Below are positions 7,339 through 15,117 of a DNA stretch of 32,868 nt, piece after piece. The stretch is from Amnibacterium sp. GTDB lineage: Bacteria > Actinomycetota > Actinomycetes > Actinomycetales > Microbacteriaceae. Under the pieces are notes generated by a model. The model saw nothing but the letters and a program-made list of their open reading frames with translations. It was not told the origin of the DNA and did no database searches. The stretch's first letter is position 1; each line of letters opens with the position of its first letter. Made by a program: the position numbers and the translations under genes. Location: assembly GCF_025463795.1 (NCBI RefSeq), contig NZ_JAODBE010000059.1:1-32868 (forward strand). The letters run 5' to 3'.

Positions 7339-8475
7339 ATGGCCGACATCAAGAAGGGGCTCGCGGGTGTCGTCGTCGACACGACCGCGATCTCCAAGGT
7401 GAACCCGGAGACCAACTCGCTGCTGTACCGCGGCTACCCGGTGCAGGAGCTCGCCGCCTCGTGCTCGGTCGAGCAGGTGGCGTGGCTGCTCTGGCACGGC
7501 GAGCTGCCGGCCGACGACGAGCTCGTGGCGTTCGAGGCCGACGAGCGCACCCAGCGGGCGCTGCCCGCGGAGCTGAAGACCGTGATCGACGGCCTGCCGA
7601 CGAGCGCGCATCCGATGGACGTCGTCCGCACCGCCGTCAGCGTGCTCGGCGCCCTGGATCCGGATGCCGAGGTGTCGACGCGCGAGGCGAACCTCGCGAA
7701 GTCGGTGCGGCTGTTCGCCGTGCTGCCCGCGGTCGTGGCGTACGACCAGCGCCGCCGTCACGGCGAGGACCTGGTGCCGCCGCGCGATGACCTCGACTAC
7801 GCCCGCAACTTCCTCTGGATGACCTTCGGCGAGGAGCCGGGCGACATCGAGGCGGACGTCTTCCGGATCTCGATGATCCTGTACCTCGAGCACTCGTTCA
7901 ACGCGTCCACGTTCACCGCCCGGGTCGTGACCTCGACCCTCGCGGACCTGTACTCCGCGGTCACCGCCGCCGTCGGCGCCCTGAAGGGCGCGCTCCACGG
8001 CGGGGCGAACGAGGCCGTCATGCGCACCTTCGACGAGATCGGCAGCCCCGAGGCGGTCGACGAGTGGCTCGACACGGCGCTCGCCGAGAAGCGCAAGATC
8101 ATGGGCTTCGGTCACCGCGTCTACAAGCACGGCGATTCGCGCGTGCCGACGATGAAGACCGCCCTCGACTGGCTGATCGCGGAGCGCCAGGCCCACGGCC
8201 TCGGCGAGCTCTACGAGCGGCTCGAGGCGGCGATGCTCGCGCGGAAGAACATCCGCCCGAACCTCGACTACCCGAGCGGCCCGGCCTACGCGCTCCTCGG
8301 CTTCGACACGTGGACCTTCACGCCGCTGTTCGTCGCGAGCCGCGTCGTCGGCTGGACGGCACACGTGATGGAGCAGCTCGAGGCGAACTCGCTCATCCGT
8401 CCGCTCTCCGAGTACGTGGGCCCGGACGAGCGCCACGTGCCCGACGCGGCCACGTCGCTCGCCGCCCGCCGCTGA
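7339..8475 (+). CDS. prpC: 2-methylcitrate synthase (citrate synthase family)
   Basis: The 378-residue product is a short (type I-like) citrate synthase family enzyme. Key motifs are ALKGALHGGANEAVM (first catalytic His), GFGHRVYKHGDSRVP (second catalytic His and substrate Arg) and a C-terminal RPLSEYVGPDER Arg motif. It condenses propionyl-CoA with oxaloacetate to 2-methylcitrate. Methylcitrate versus citrate preference cannot be read directly but is strongly implied by the prpD-prpB neighbours. The N-terminus GLAGVVVDTTAISKVNPETN is characteristic of PrpC/GltA2-like enzymes. A GGAG site lies about 7 nt before the ATG. No prpR-type regulator is in the window. The gene converges with a LysR regulator, and a strong hairpin spans both stop codons. 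Confidence 0.92.
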   Translation: MADIKKGLAGVVVDTTAISKVNPETNSLLYRGYPVQELAASCSVEQVAWLLWHGELPADDELVAFEADERTQRALPAELKTVIDGLPTSAHPMDVVRTAVSVLGALDPDAEVSTREANLAKSVRLFAVLPAVVAYDQRRRHGEDLVPPRDDLDYARNFLWMTFGEEPGDIEADVFRISMILYLEHSFNASTFTARVVTSTLADLYSAVTAAVGALKGALHGGANEAVMRTFDEIGSPEAVDEWLDTALAEKRKIMGFGHRVYKHGDSRVPTMKTALDWLIAERQAHGLGELYERLEAAMLARKNIRPNLDYPSGPAYALLGFDTWTFTPLFVASRVVGWTAHVMEQLEANSLIRPLSEYVGPDERHVPDAATSLAARR

Positions 8476-8494
8476 CCCGGGCCGGGATCAGCGG
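8469..8494. terminator. Bidirectional hairpin between prpC and the LysR gene
   Basis: CCGCTGA (8469-8475) pairs perfectly with TCAGCGG (8488-8494). The 12-nt interior adds CCCG/CGGG pairing, giving a long GC stem. The arms contain the stop codons of the two convergent genes. There is no U-tract on either side. It probably separates the two convergent transcripts. Confidence 0.6.
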
Positions 8495-9354
8495 GAGGGC
8501 TCCGCGGGGCCGAAGGTCTGGCTGCGGATGGCCTCGGTCAGCGCGGCGATCGGCTCTCGCGGGGCGGCGGGGTTCGCGAGCAGCCGGAAGTCGACCTCGG
8601 CGAGGTCGGGCAGGGAGAACCGGTTCGTCACCTTCGTGAGGTCACCGGGGATGAGCGAGTGCGGGAAGACGGACACCCCGAGCCCCGCACGCACGGCGGC
8701 GACCAGCGCTCCGACGTCCCGCACCGTGCAGACGATCCGCCAGCGGCGGCCGCGCTGCTCGAGCGCCTCGATCGCCATCGTGCGGCTGAGGCTCGGTGCC
8801 CGGTACATGACGAGGGGGACGGGCTTGTCCGCCTCCACCACCGTGGTGTCCTGCCCGACCCAGACGAACCGGTCGCGCAGCACGAGCACCCCGTCGCCCG
8901 GCGCCTCCGCCGGCTCCTTCACGAACACGAGGTCGAGCTGCCCCGCCGCCAGCCGCCGCACGAGCGGACCGCTCTGCCCGACCGTCAGCTCGAGGGTGAT
9001 CTGGGGGTTCTGCTGCCGGAAGTGCCGCAGGATGCGCGGCAGCTGCGTGATGGCGAGGTCGTCGGCCGCCGCGAACCGCAGCCGGCCGCGGGTCGCCGGC
9101 CCGGCGAAGTAGGCCTCCGCCGACGCGTGCGCCGCGAGGATCGAGCGCGCGAACCCGGCGAGTGCGTCGCCCGCGTCGGTGAGCCGCACCTCGCGGGTGT
9201 CGCGGATGACGAGCGGGCGGCCGACCGACTCCTCGAGCTTCTTGATGTGCTGGCTGACCGTCGGCTGGCTGAGGCCGAGCCGGTGCCCGGCACCCGTGAA
9301 GCTGCCCGCGTCGACCAGGCCGAGGAAGGTCCTGAGCAGGACGGGGTCGTACAC
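8488..9354 (-). CDS. LysR-family transcriptional regulator
   Basis: The 288-residue product has an N-terminal winged helix-turn-helix (residues about 3-60: LLRTFLGLVDAGSFTGAGHR then LGLSQPTVSQHIKKLEESVG) and a periplasmic-binding-protein-like effector domain (about 88-280). The open frame extends far upstream, but a perfect AGGAGG (plus-strand 9361-9366) sits 6 nt before the GTG at 9354, and the LysR fold starts immediately after it, so that start is preferred over upstream ATGs. It is divergent from an MFS exporter and converges with prpC. LysR regulators usually control the divergent neighbour, so the exporter is the best target guess. Control of prpDBC is possible but unsupported. The effector is unknown. 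Confidence 0.87.
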   Translation of the reverse strand: MYDPVLLRTFLGLVDAGSFTGAGHRLGLSQPTVSQHIKKLEESVGRPLVIRDTREVRLTDAGDALAGFARSILAAHASAEAYFAGPATRGRLRFAAADDLAITQLPRILRHFRQQNPQITLELTVGQSGPLVRRLAAGQLDLVFVKEPAEAPGDGVLVLRDRFVWVGQDTTVVEADKPVPLVMYRAPSLSRTMAIEALEQRGRRWRIVCTVRDVGALVAAVRAGLGVSVFPHSLIPGDLTKVTNRFSLPDLAEVDFRLLANPAAPREPIAALTEAIRSQTFGPAEPSR

Positions 9355-9387
9355 CGCAGGCCTCCTATTCGAAACACCGATGTGATT

Positions 9388-9413
9388 CATTACCTGCATT
9401 GGCTTCGGTAATG
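9388..9413. promoter_or_regulatory. Inverted repeat in the LysR/MFS intergenic region (candidate operator)
   Basis: CATTACC (9388-9394) and GGTAATG (9407-9413) form a perfect 7-bp inverted repeat around a 12-nt spacer in the 87-bp divergent region, which is locally AT-richer than its surroundings. The right arm overlaps the expected -35 position of the MFS promoter. It is wider than the usual LysR T-N11-A core, so binding by the LysR neighbour is an inference from position. Confidence 0.5.
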
Positions 9414-9425
9414 CTCTCGTCTGCG

Positions 9426-9431
9426 TACCAT
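9426..9431 (+). promoter_or_regulatory. Candidate -10 of the MFS exporter gene
   Basis: TACCAT fits TANNNT and ends 10 nt before the ATG at 9442. The predicted message would have almost no leader and there is no properly spaced ribosome binding site. Confidence 0.4.
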
Positions 9432-9441
9432 TGACCGAGGC

Positions 9442-10767
9442 ATGAGCGCAACACCCGAAGTCTCCGTCTCCTCCTCCATCCCGCAACCGGCCTCCCGACG
9501 CACGTGGCGCGACAGCTTCTCCGCCCTCTCGGTGCGGAACTTCCGCCTCTTCGCCGGCGCGAACATCCTCGCGATGACGGCCACCTGGATGCAGCGCGTC
9601 GCGCAGGACTGGCTGGTGCTCCAGCTCACGGGCAGCGTCGCGGACGTCGGCATGACCGTGGCCATGCAGTTCGGCCCCATGCTCGTGCTCGGCCTCTACG
9701 GCGGCGTCATCGTCGACCGCTACTCGAAGCGCAAGCTGCTGATGATGACCCAGGGCGCCGCCGGGCTGCTCTCCGCGGTCCTCGCACTGCTCACCCTCAC
9801 CGGGACCGCGACCGTCTGGGCGGTCTGGGCGACCGCGCTCGGCATCGGGCTCGCGACCGTGGTGGACAACCCGGCCCGGCAGGTGTTCGTGAACGAGCTC
9901 GTCGGCCCGACCCACCTGCGCAACGCGATCACCATCAACTCCGGCGTCTTCCAGCTCGGCGGCCTCATCGGGCCGGCCGTCAGCGGCGCCCTGATCGCCG
10001 CGATCGGCGGCGGCTTCGCCTTCGCGGTCAACGCGCTCGCCTGCGGCGTGACGGTGGTCATGCTCACCCGGCTCGACCGCTCAGCGCTCACGCCGATCCC
10101 ACCCACCCCGCGCGGCAAGGGCCAGCTGAAGGAGGGCGTGCAGTACGCCGCCGCCCGGCCCGCCATCCGCTGGCCGATCGTGCTCGTCGGCTTCCTCGCG
10201 GTGTTCACCATCACGATGCCCGTCCTGCTCGCCTCCTACGCGAAGCAGGTCTTCGACCAGGGCGCGGCCGGCTACGGCCTCTTCAACTCGCTCGTCGCGG
10301 GCGGTGCGCTCGTGGGCGCGATCCTGACGACCCGGCGCACGGTCATCCGCCTCCGCACGGTCATCGTGTGCGGCGGCATCTGGGCCGCGGTCCAGGCCGT
10401 CGCGGCGCTGATGCCCTCCGAGGTCGCCTTCGGCGTCGCGCTCATCGGCATCGGCGTCGCGAACCAGTTCTTCTTCATGGCGGCGAACCCGCTCATCCAG
10501 ACGACGAGCAGCACCCGGGTGCGCGGCCGCGTGATGGCCGTCTGGATCCTCGTCCTGCTCGGCGGGCAGGGCATCGGCGGTCCGGTGATGGGCTGGATCG
10601 TCGACGCGATCGGCCCCCGCGACGCCATGTTCCTCTCGGGCGCGGTGCCCGCGCTCGCCGCGGTGGGGATCGCGCTGGTCATCGCGAGGCAGGGCGCGCT
10701 GACGCTCGCGGTGCACTGGCGCACGCCGCTCAGCCCGCTCGCGATCGAGCGGCGCCGCACCGCCTGA
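9442..10767 (+). CDS. MFS transporter, MFS_3/EntS-like exporter family
   Basis: The 441-residue integral membrane protein has about 12 predicted helices. After a 30-residue cytoplasmic tail comes the family signature SVRNFRLFAGANILAMTATW then MQRVAQDWLVLQLTGS, followed by the loop 2-3 motif YGGVIVDRYSKRKLLM (MFS motif A variant). This signature is typical of the MFS_3 group, which includes the enterobactin exporter EntS and many uncharacterised drug/metabolite exporters. The substrate cannot be told. Divergence from a LysR regulator suggests inducible export. The stop codon is inside a hairpin shared with the convergent LacI gene. Confidence 0.85.
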   Translation: MSATPEVSVSSSIPQPASRRTWRDSFSALSVRNFRLFAGANILAMTATWMQRVAQDWLVLQLTGSVADVGMTVAMQFGPMLVLGLYGGVIVDRYSKRKLLMMTQGAAGLLSAVLALLTLTGTATVWAVWATALGIGLATVVDNPARQVFVNELVGPTHLRNAITINSGVFQLGGLIGPAVSGALIAAIGGGFAFAVNALACGVTVVMLTRLDRSALTPIPPTPRGKGQLKEGVQYAAARPAIRWPIVLVGFLAVFTITMPVLLASYAKQVFDQGAAGYGLFNSLVAGGALVGAILTTRRTVIRLRTVIVCGGIWAAVQAVAALMPSEVAFGVALIGIGVANQFFFMAANPLIQTTSSTRVRGRVMAVWILVLLGGQGIGGPVMGWIVDAIGPRDAMFLSGAVPALAAVGIALVIARQGALTLAVHWRTPLSPLAIERRRTA

Positions 10768-10778
10768 GCCCCGCTCAG
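10764..10778. terminator. Hairpin spanning the MFS and LacI stop codons
   Basis: CTGAGC (10764-10769) and GCTCAG (10773-10778) flank a CCC loop. The arms hold the TGA of the MFS gene and overlap the LacI stop (10775-10777). There is no U-tract. It probably ends both convergent transcripts. Confidence 0.45.
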
Positions 10779-11791
10779 CGGACGACGAGCCGCGGCTTCA
10801 CGAGGCGGTGCTGCGGGTCGTCGACGCCCTCGGCACCGCCCGCTCGTCCCCGGTGCGCGCCGATGAGCAGGTCGAGCACGCCCTCGGCCACCTCGTCGAG
10901 TTGCTGGGCGACGCTGCTGAGCCCGAGCGCCCGCGCGACCGGGGTGTCGTCGTAGCCGACGATCGGGACGCGGTCGCCGAGGGCGAGCCGCGCCCCGAGG
11001 GCGAGCGAGTCGCTCGCGCAGACGATCGCATCGGGCGCCGGGTCGATCGTCGCCACGAGTCGCGCGGCGATCGACCCGTCGGTCGGATCCTCCTCGACCG
11101 CGAGGTCGAGGACGTCGAGCTCGGCGCGCGACAGATCCGTGCGCGCCTCCATGGTCGAGCGCCAGCCGGCCCGCCGGTCGTCGCCGGTCCCCGACCCGGC
11201 CGGCCAGCCGAGGAAGGCGACGCGGCGCGCGCCGCGGTCGAGCACGTGCCCGGTCGCGAGCGTGAGGCCGTGCCGGCCGTCGACGTCGACCCAGAGGTGC
11301 TCGGGGTCGGTCATGTCGGCGACGCCCCACGGCCGTCCGAAGGTCACGAACGGCACGTCGTGCTCGATCAGCCAGTCGATCCGCGTGTCGCCGTGGTGGG
11401 TCGAGGTGAGCACGAAGGCGTCGACGTCGGCGCCGTCGAGGAGGCGCCCGAACTGGGCGATCTCGGCCGGCTCGTCGGCCGCGGTGTAGAGCAGCACCCG
11501 GAACCCCGCGCGACCCGCCCGCTCGGCGAGGGCGTGGAGGAAGCGGTCGAGGAGCGAGCCGGAGATCCCGTCGGTGACCGGGTCGAGGCGCACGGCGATC
11601 GTCTCGCTCTGCCGGGTGCGCAGGCGGCGGGCGGAGGCGTGCGGCCGGTAGTGCAGCGAGGCGATCGCCCGCTCGACCCGCTCCCGGGTCTCGGCCCGCA
11701 CGATCTGCGGCGTGTTCAGCACGTTCGACACCGTCTGCCGCGAGACGCCGGCCGCCGAGGCCACATCCGTGACCGTGGGTTGCCGCCGCAT
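10775..11791 (-). CDS. LacI-family transcriptional repressor
   Basis: The 338-residue product has the LacI helix-turn-helix and hinge at the N-terminus (PTVTDVASAAGVSRQTVSNV, then LNTPQIVRAETRERVERAIA, then LHYRPHASARRLRT), followed by a periplasmic-binding-protein-like sugar domain (ESETIAVRLDP onward; VGYDDTPVARALGLSSVAQQ near the C-terminus). The ATG at 11791 is fixed by GGAGGAGAG immediately upstream and by the start of the DNA-binding domain, although the frame is open further up. It is divergent from the glycosidase-ABC operon. A perfect 14-bp palindrome with a central CG lies between them, the expected form of its operator. The inducer is probably the sugar handled by that operon, but its identity cannot be read. 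Confidence 0.9.
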   Translation of the reverse strand: MRRQPTVTDVASAAGVSRQTVSNVLNTPQIVRAETRERVERAIASLHYRPHASARRLRTRQSETIAVRLDPVTDGISGSLLDRFLHALAERAGRAGFRVLLYTAADEPAEIAQFGRLLDGADVDAFVLTSTHHGDTRIDWLIEHDVPFVTFGRPWGVADMTDPEHLWVDVDGRHGLTLATGHVLDRGARRVAFLGWPAGSGTGDDRRAGWRSTMEARTDLSRAELDVLDLAVEEDPTDGSIAARLVATIDPAPDAIVCASDSLALGARLALGDRVPIVGYDDTPVARALGLSSVAQQLDEVAEGVLDLLIGAHRGRAGGAEGVDDPQHRLVKPRLVVR

Positions 11792-11818
11792 CCGCTCTCC
11801 TCCACCGCCGCTCCCCGA

Positions 11819-11824
11819 ATCGTA
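11819..11824 (-). promoter_or_regulatory. Candidate -10 of the LacI gene
   Basis: On the minus strand TACGAT fits TANNNT with 4 of 6 TATAAT matches, and it lies about 27 nt before the start codon, leaving room for the GGAGGAGAG ribosome binding site. The palindrome at 11854-11867 lies upstream of it on that strand, so autoregulation is possible. Confidence 0.35.
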
Positions 11825-11853
11825 GAGCACGCTGTGAATCGCCGTCCTGGCTG

Positions 11854-11867
11854 TTTGATCGATCAAA
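11854..11867. promoter_or_regulatory. Perfect 14-bp palindromic operator for the LacI regulator
   Basis: TTTGATCGATCAAA is a perfect palindrome with the central CG step typical of LacI-family operators. It covers the -35 hexamer TTGATC (11855-11860) of the divergent glycosidase promoter, so bound repressor would block RNA polymerase. It is AT-rich in a very GC-rich region, which makes chance occurrence less likely. Confidence 0.75.
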
Positions 11868-11883
11868 GGACAGCGGGTACGGT
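11855..11883 (+). promoter_or_regulatory. Promoter of the glycosidase-ABC operon, leaderless
   Basis: -35 TTGATC (11855-11860), exactly 17 nt of spacer, and -10 TACGGT (11878-11883). The -10 ends 6 nt before the GTG at 11890 and no ribosome binding site lies between, so transcription likely begins at or next to the start codon. The -35 is embedded in the palindromic operator. Confidence 0.65.
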
Positions 11884-11889
11884 CCTCGC

Positions 11890-13803
11890 GTGGCGATGAC
11901 GCAACCGTTCCTGCACGACGCGGAGGTGGTGCTCCGGGCCCCCGCGCAGCTCTGGGCACGGTCGGACGGCTCGATCACCTCCGGCATCGACGGCCTCTAC
12001 GTCTCGGACGTGCGGGTGCTGTCGCAGCTCGACCTGCGGGTCGCGGGCACGGCCGTCGAGCACGTGCGCGGCGATCGGGCGCGCGCCGACCGCGTCCGCC
12101 TGACCGGCCTGCTGCGGGGCCTCGACGACGCCGGCGCCGACCCGCGCGTACGCCTCGACAGGGACCGGCGGGTCACGGCGGACGGCATGACGGAGATGCT
12201 GCGGGTCGCGTCCGGCCGGGACGTCCCGGTCGAGGTCGACCTCGAGCTCGTGCTCGCCGCGGACCTCGCGACGATGCCGGTGGTCAAGTCCGGCGGGCGG
12301 GGCGAGCGGCACGACGTCCGCCTCCGCGACGGGGCCGCCACCTGGGCGGGCGGCAGCGTGCGGGCCTCCCTCACGGTGCAGGGCCTCGACGCCGAGGCCG
12401 ACGGCGCGCTGCTCCGGCTCCGCTGGCGCACCACCGTGCCTCCGAGGGGCTCCGTGACGGCGTCCTGGACCCTCCGCGCGCACGACGACGCCGCTGTGGT
12501 CCGGGCTCCCGAGGACCGGATCCCGCTCCCCGTGCCGGCGAGCGGCCTGCCCGATCTCGACCGGTGGCTCGAGAGCGCCAGGGCGGACCTGGAGAGCCTG
12601 CAGCTCGCGCTGCCCGACGCCCCCGACGCGGTGTTCCTGGCAGCCGGGGCGCCGTGGTTCTTCACCCTGTTCGGCCGCGACTCGATCTGGGCGGCGCGGA
12701 TGCTGCTGCCGACCGGCCTCGACCTCGCCGCCGGCACGCTGAAGGTGCTCGCCCGCCTGCAGGGTGAGCGGACCGACACGGAGACGGGCGAGCGGCCCGG
12801 CGGGATCCTGCACGAGCTGCGCCGCGACGTGAACCCGCTGCACTCGGGGATGGTGCTCCCGCCCCGCTACTACGGCACGATCGACGCGACGCCGCTCTGG
12901 ATCCTGCTGCTCCACGACGCCTGGCGCGCCGGGCTCGACGACGCGACCGTGCGCGAGCTGCTGCCGAACCTTCGACGCGCCCTCGCCTGGCTCGAGCAGG
13001 CCGTGCCCGAGGGCGGCTTCCTCGCCTACCACGACGAGAGCGGCCACGGGCTCGCCAACCAGGGCTGGAAGGACTCCGGGGACAGCATCCGCTGGAGCGA
13101 CGGCCGGCTCGCCACGGGACCGATCGCCCTCTGCGAGGTGCAGGCCTACGCCCACGAGGCCGCGCTCGCCGCCGTGGTGCTGCTCACCGCCTTCGGCGCT
13201 CAGGACGAGGCCGCCCACTGGTCGGCGTGGGCCGCGGCCCTGAAGGCCCGGTTCCGGGACGCGTTCTGGGTGGACGACGGCGAGGGCGGGCACCCCGCGG
13301 TCGCCCTCGACGCGCACGGCGCGGCCGTCGACTCGCTCACGAGCAACATCGGCCACCTGCTCGGCACCGGCCTGCTCGCGAGCGTCGACGAGGACCGCGT
13401 CGCCGCCCTGCTCGTGGATCCGCGCCTCGACTCCGGATACGGGCTGCGCACGCTCGCCGCCGACTCCGGCGGGTACTGGCCGCTCAGCTACCACTGCGGC
13501 AGCGTCTGGGCCCATGACACCGCCATCGCCGTGCACGGGCTGCTCCGCTCCGGCCACGCCGACGAGGCGGCCGAGCTCGCCGCAGGGCTCGTGCGGGCCG
13601 CCGCGGCCTTCGGCTTCCGGATGCCGGAGCTGCACGGCGGCGACCCTGCCGTCGCAGGCGCACCGGTCCCCTACCCCGCGGCCTGCCGCCCGCAGGCCTG
13701 GTCGGCCGCCGCCGCCGTCGTGGCGCATGCGGCGCTGGCCCCAGAACCGTCCCGTCCCACAGCCCCGGCGGGCGCCGTCGAAGCGTCCGCCACGAACCAG
13801 TAA
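11890..13803 (+). CDS. Glycogen-debranching-like glycosidase (GDE N-terminal domain plus (alpha/alpha)6 domain)
   Basis: The 637-residue product has an N-terminal beta-rich GDE_N_bis domain (residues about 10-200, including SDGSITSGIDGLYVSDVRVL) and a C-terminal (alpha/alpha)6 barrel of the amylo-alpha-1,6-glucosidase/trehalase type. Barrel motifs are FTLFGRDSIWAARM (residues 258-271), NQGWKDSGDSIRW (390-402, containing the probable catalytic Asp) and GPIALCEVQAYAHEA. It lacks a signal peptide, so it acts in the cytoplasm on an imported oligosaccharide. The exact linkage is unknown. It is the first gene of an operon with a sugar-binding lipoprotein and two permeases, under a LacI-type repressor. 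The GTG start is 6 nt after a -10 box (leaderless); an ATG two codons later is an alternative. Confidence 0.8.
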   Translation: MAMTQPFLHDAEVVLRAPAQLWARSDGSITSGIDGLYVSDVRVLSQLDLRVAGTAVEHVRGDRARADRVRLTGLLRGLDDAGADPRVRLDRDRRVTADGMTEMLRVASGRDVPVEVDLELVLAADLATMPVVKSGGRGERHDVRLRDGAATWAGGSVRASLTVQGLDAEADGALLRLRWRTTVPPRGSVTASWTLRAHDDAAVVRAPEDRIPLPVPASGLPDLDRWLESARADLESLQLALPDAPDAVFLAAGAPWFFTLFGRDSIWAARMLLPTGLDLAAGTLKVLARLQGERTDTETGERPGGILHELRRDVNPLHSGMVLPPRYYGTIDATPLWILLLHDAWRAGLDDATVRELLPNLRRALAWLEQAVPEGGFLAYHDESGHGLANQGWKDSGDSIRWSDGRLATGPIALCEVQAYAHEAALAAVVLLTAFGAQDEAAHWSAWAAALKARFRDAFWVDDGEGGHPAVALDAHGAAVDSLTSNIGHLLGTGLLASVDEDRVAALLVDPRLDSGYGLRTLAADSGGYWPLSYHCGSVWAHDTAIAVHGLLRSGHADEAAELAAGLVRAAAAFGFRMPELHGGDPAVAGAPVPYPAACRPQAWSAAAAVVAHAALAPEPSRPTAPAGAVEASATNQ

Positions 13804-13816
13804 GGAAGAACTCCTC

Positions 13817-15085
13817 ATGCAACGACGCACGACCAGGATCGCGGCCGGCATCGCCGCTGCCGCGAGCGTGCTCGCCCTCACCGCCTGCGGCTCCGGCTTC
13901 AGCGGATCGGGCTCCTCGGGCTCCACCGCGAGCGGCGGCACCGGCGGCCTCACCTCGAGCAAGTCCGCGCTCACCGTGCTCATCGGCTCGTCGGGCGACG
14001 CCGAGACCGCTGCGGTCAAGTCCGCGGTCGCCGACTGGTCGCAGACCTCCGGCACGAAGGCGACGGTGCAGGCCGCGAGCAACCTGCCGCAGCAGCTCTC
14101 GCAGGGCTTCGCCGCGAAGAAGCCGGCCGACGTCTTCTACCTCGGATCCGACACCTTCGCCTCGTACGCGAAGCAGGGCGACCTGCTCGCCTACGGCGAC
14201 CAGCTGAAGAACAAGAGCGACTACTACCCGTCCCTGGTGACGAACTTCACCTACCAGGGCAGGTTCACCTGCGCCCCGAAGGACTTCTCGACCCTGCAGC
14301 TCGAGATCAACACCGACATGTGGAAGGCCGCCGGCCTCACCGACAGCGACGTCCCGACCACCTGGGACCAGCTCGCCACCGTCGCGAAGAAGCTCACCAA
14401 GGGCAAGGTCGCCGGCCTCGTGACGAGCAACGAGTACCAGCGGCTCGGCGCCTTCATGGTGCAGGCGGGCGGCAACCTGACGAACGATGCGAACACGAAG
14501 TCGACGGTCGACTCCGCCGCGAACGTGAAGGCCCTCACCTACGTGCAGGACGGCCTCAAGGCCGGCTGGTGGAAGTTCACGAAGGACGTCGGCGCCGGAT
14601 GGGGCGGCGAGGCGTTCGGCAAGCAGGAGGCCGCGATGACGATCGAGGGCAACTGGATCGCCGGCGCGATGACCACCGACTACCCGAAGGTGCACTACAA
14701 GGTCGTGCCGCTGCCCGCCGGACCGGCCGGCAAGGGCACGCTGCAGTTCACGAACTGCTGGGGCATCGCCGCCGACAGCAAGAACCAGGCGGCGGCGCTG
14801 AAGCTCGTCGAGCAGCTCACGACCGCGAAGGACCAGCTGGCGTTCGCGAAGGCGTTCGGCGTGATGCCGTCCATCCAGTCCGCCGCGAGCGACTGGAAGT
14901 CCGCCTTCCCGCAGTTCGCGCCGTTCCTCGACGCGGCCTCCTACGCGAAGGGCGTGCCCACCTCGGTCGGCTCGGCCGACGTGGTGACCGACCTCAACTC
15001 GAAGATGGCCGCCTTGAAGACCGCCGACATCAAATCCCTGCTCGCCACCGAGCAGAAGAACCTGTCGGCCGTCGTTCCCGGCTGA
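13817..15085 (+). CDS. Sugar ABC transporter substrate-binding lipoprotein
   Basis: The 422-residue product begins with a lipoprotein signal peptide: a basic N-terminus (MQRRTTR), a hydrophobic stretch and the lipobox LTAC with Cys24. A Ser/Gly-rich linker follows. The mature part is a family 1 extracellular solute-binding protein: LTVLIGSSGDAETAAVKSAV, PADVFYLGSDTFASYAKQGD, MTIEGNWIAGAM, and a C-terminal helix-rich lobe. It captures sugar outside the membrane and delivers it to the two permeases encoded next. Start: ATG 13817 after AAGGAAG (13802-13808). It is 13 nt downstream of the glycosidase stop, same operon. The ligand cannot be read; trisaccharide or maltose-like sugars are plausible from the glycosidase neighbour. 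Confidence 0.92.
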   Translation: MQRRTTRIAAGIAAAASVLALTACGSGFSGSGSSGSTASGGTGGLTSSKSALTVLIGSSGDAETAAVKSAVADWSQTSGTKATVQAASNLPQQLSQGFAAKKPADVFYLGSDTFASYAKQGDLLAYGDQLKNKSDYYPSLVTNFTYQGRFTCAPKDFSTLQLEINTDMWKAAGLTDSDVPTTWDQLATVAKKLTKGKVAGLVTSNEYQRLGAFMVQAGGNLTNDANTKSTVDSAANVKALTYVQDGLKAGWWKFTKDVGAGWGGEAFGKQEAAMTIEGNWIAGAMTTDYPKVHYKVVPLPAGPAGKGTLQFTNCWGIAADSKNQAAALKLVEQLTTAKDQLAFAKAFGVMPSIQSAASDWKSAFPQFAPFLDAASYAKGVPTSVGSADVVTDLNSKMAALKTADIKSLLATEQKNLSAVVPG

Positions 15086-15117
15086 TCCGGGCGATCGGGA
15101 TCACGAGGAGCACCACG

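Noticed and set aside
11863-14082. A 739-codon minus-strand frame across the glycosidase gene
   Set aside because: It has no recognisable motif, and the plus strand carries a clear glycosidase with promoter and catalytic motifs. It is a GC-driven shadow.
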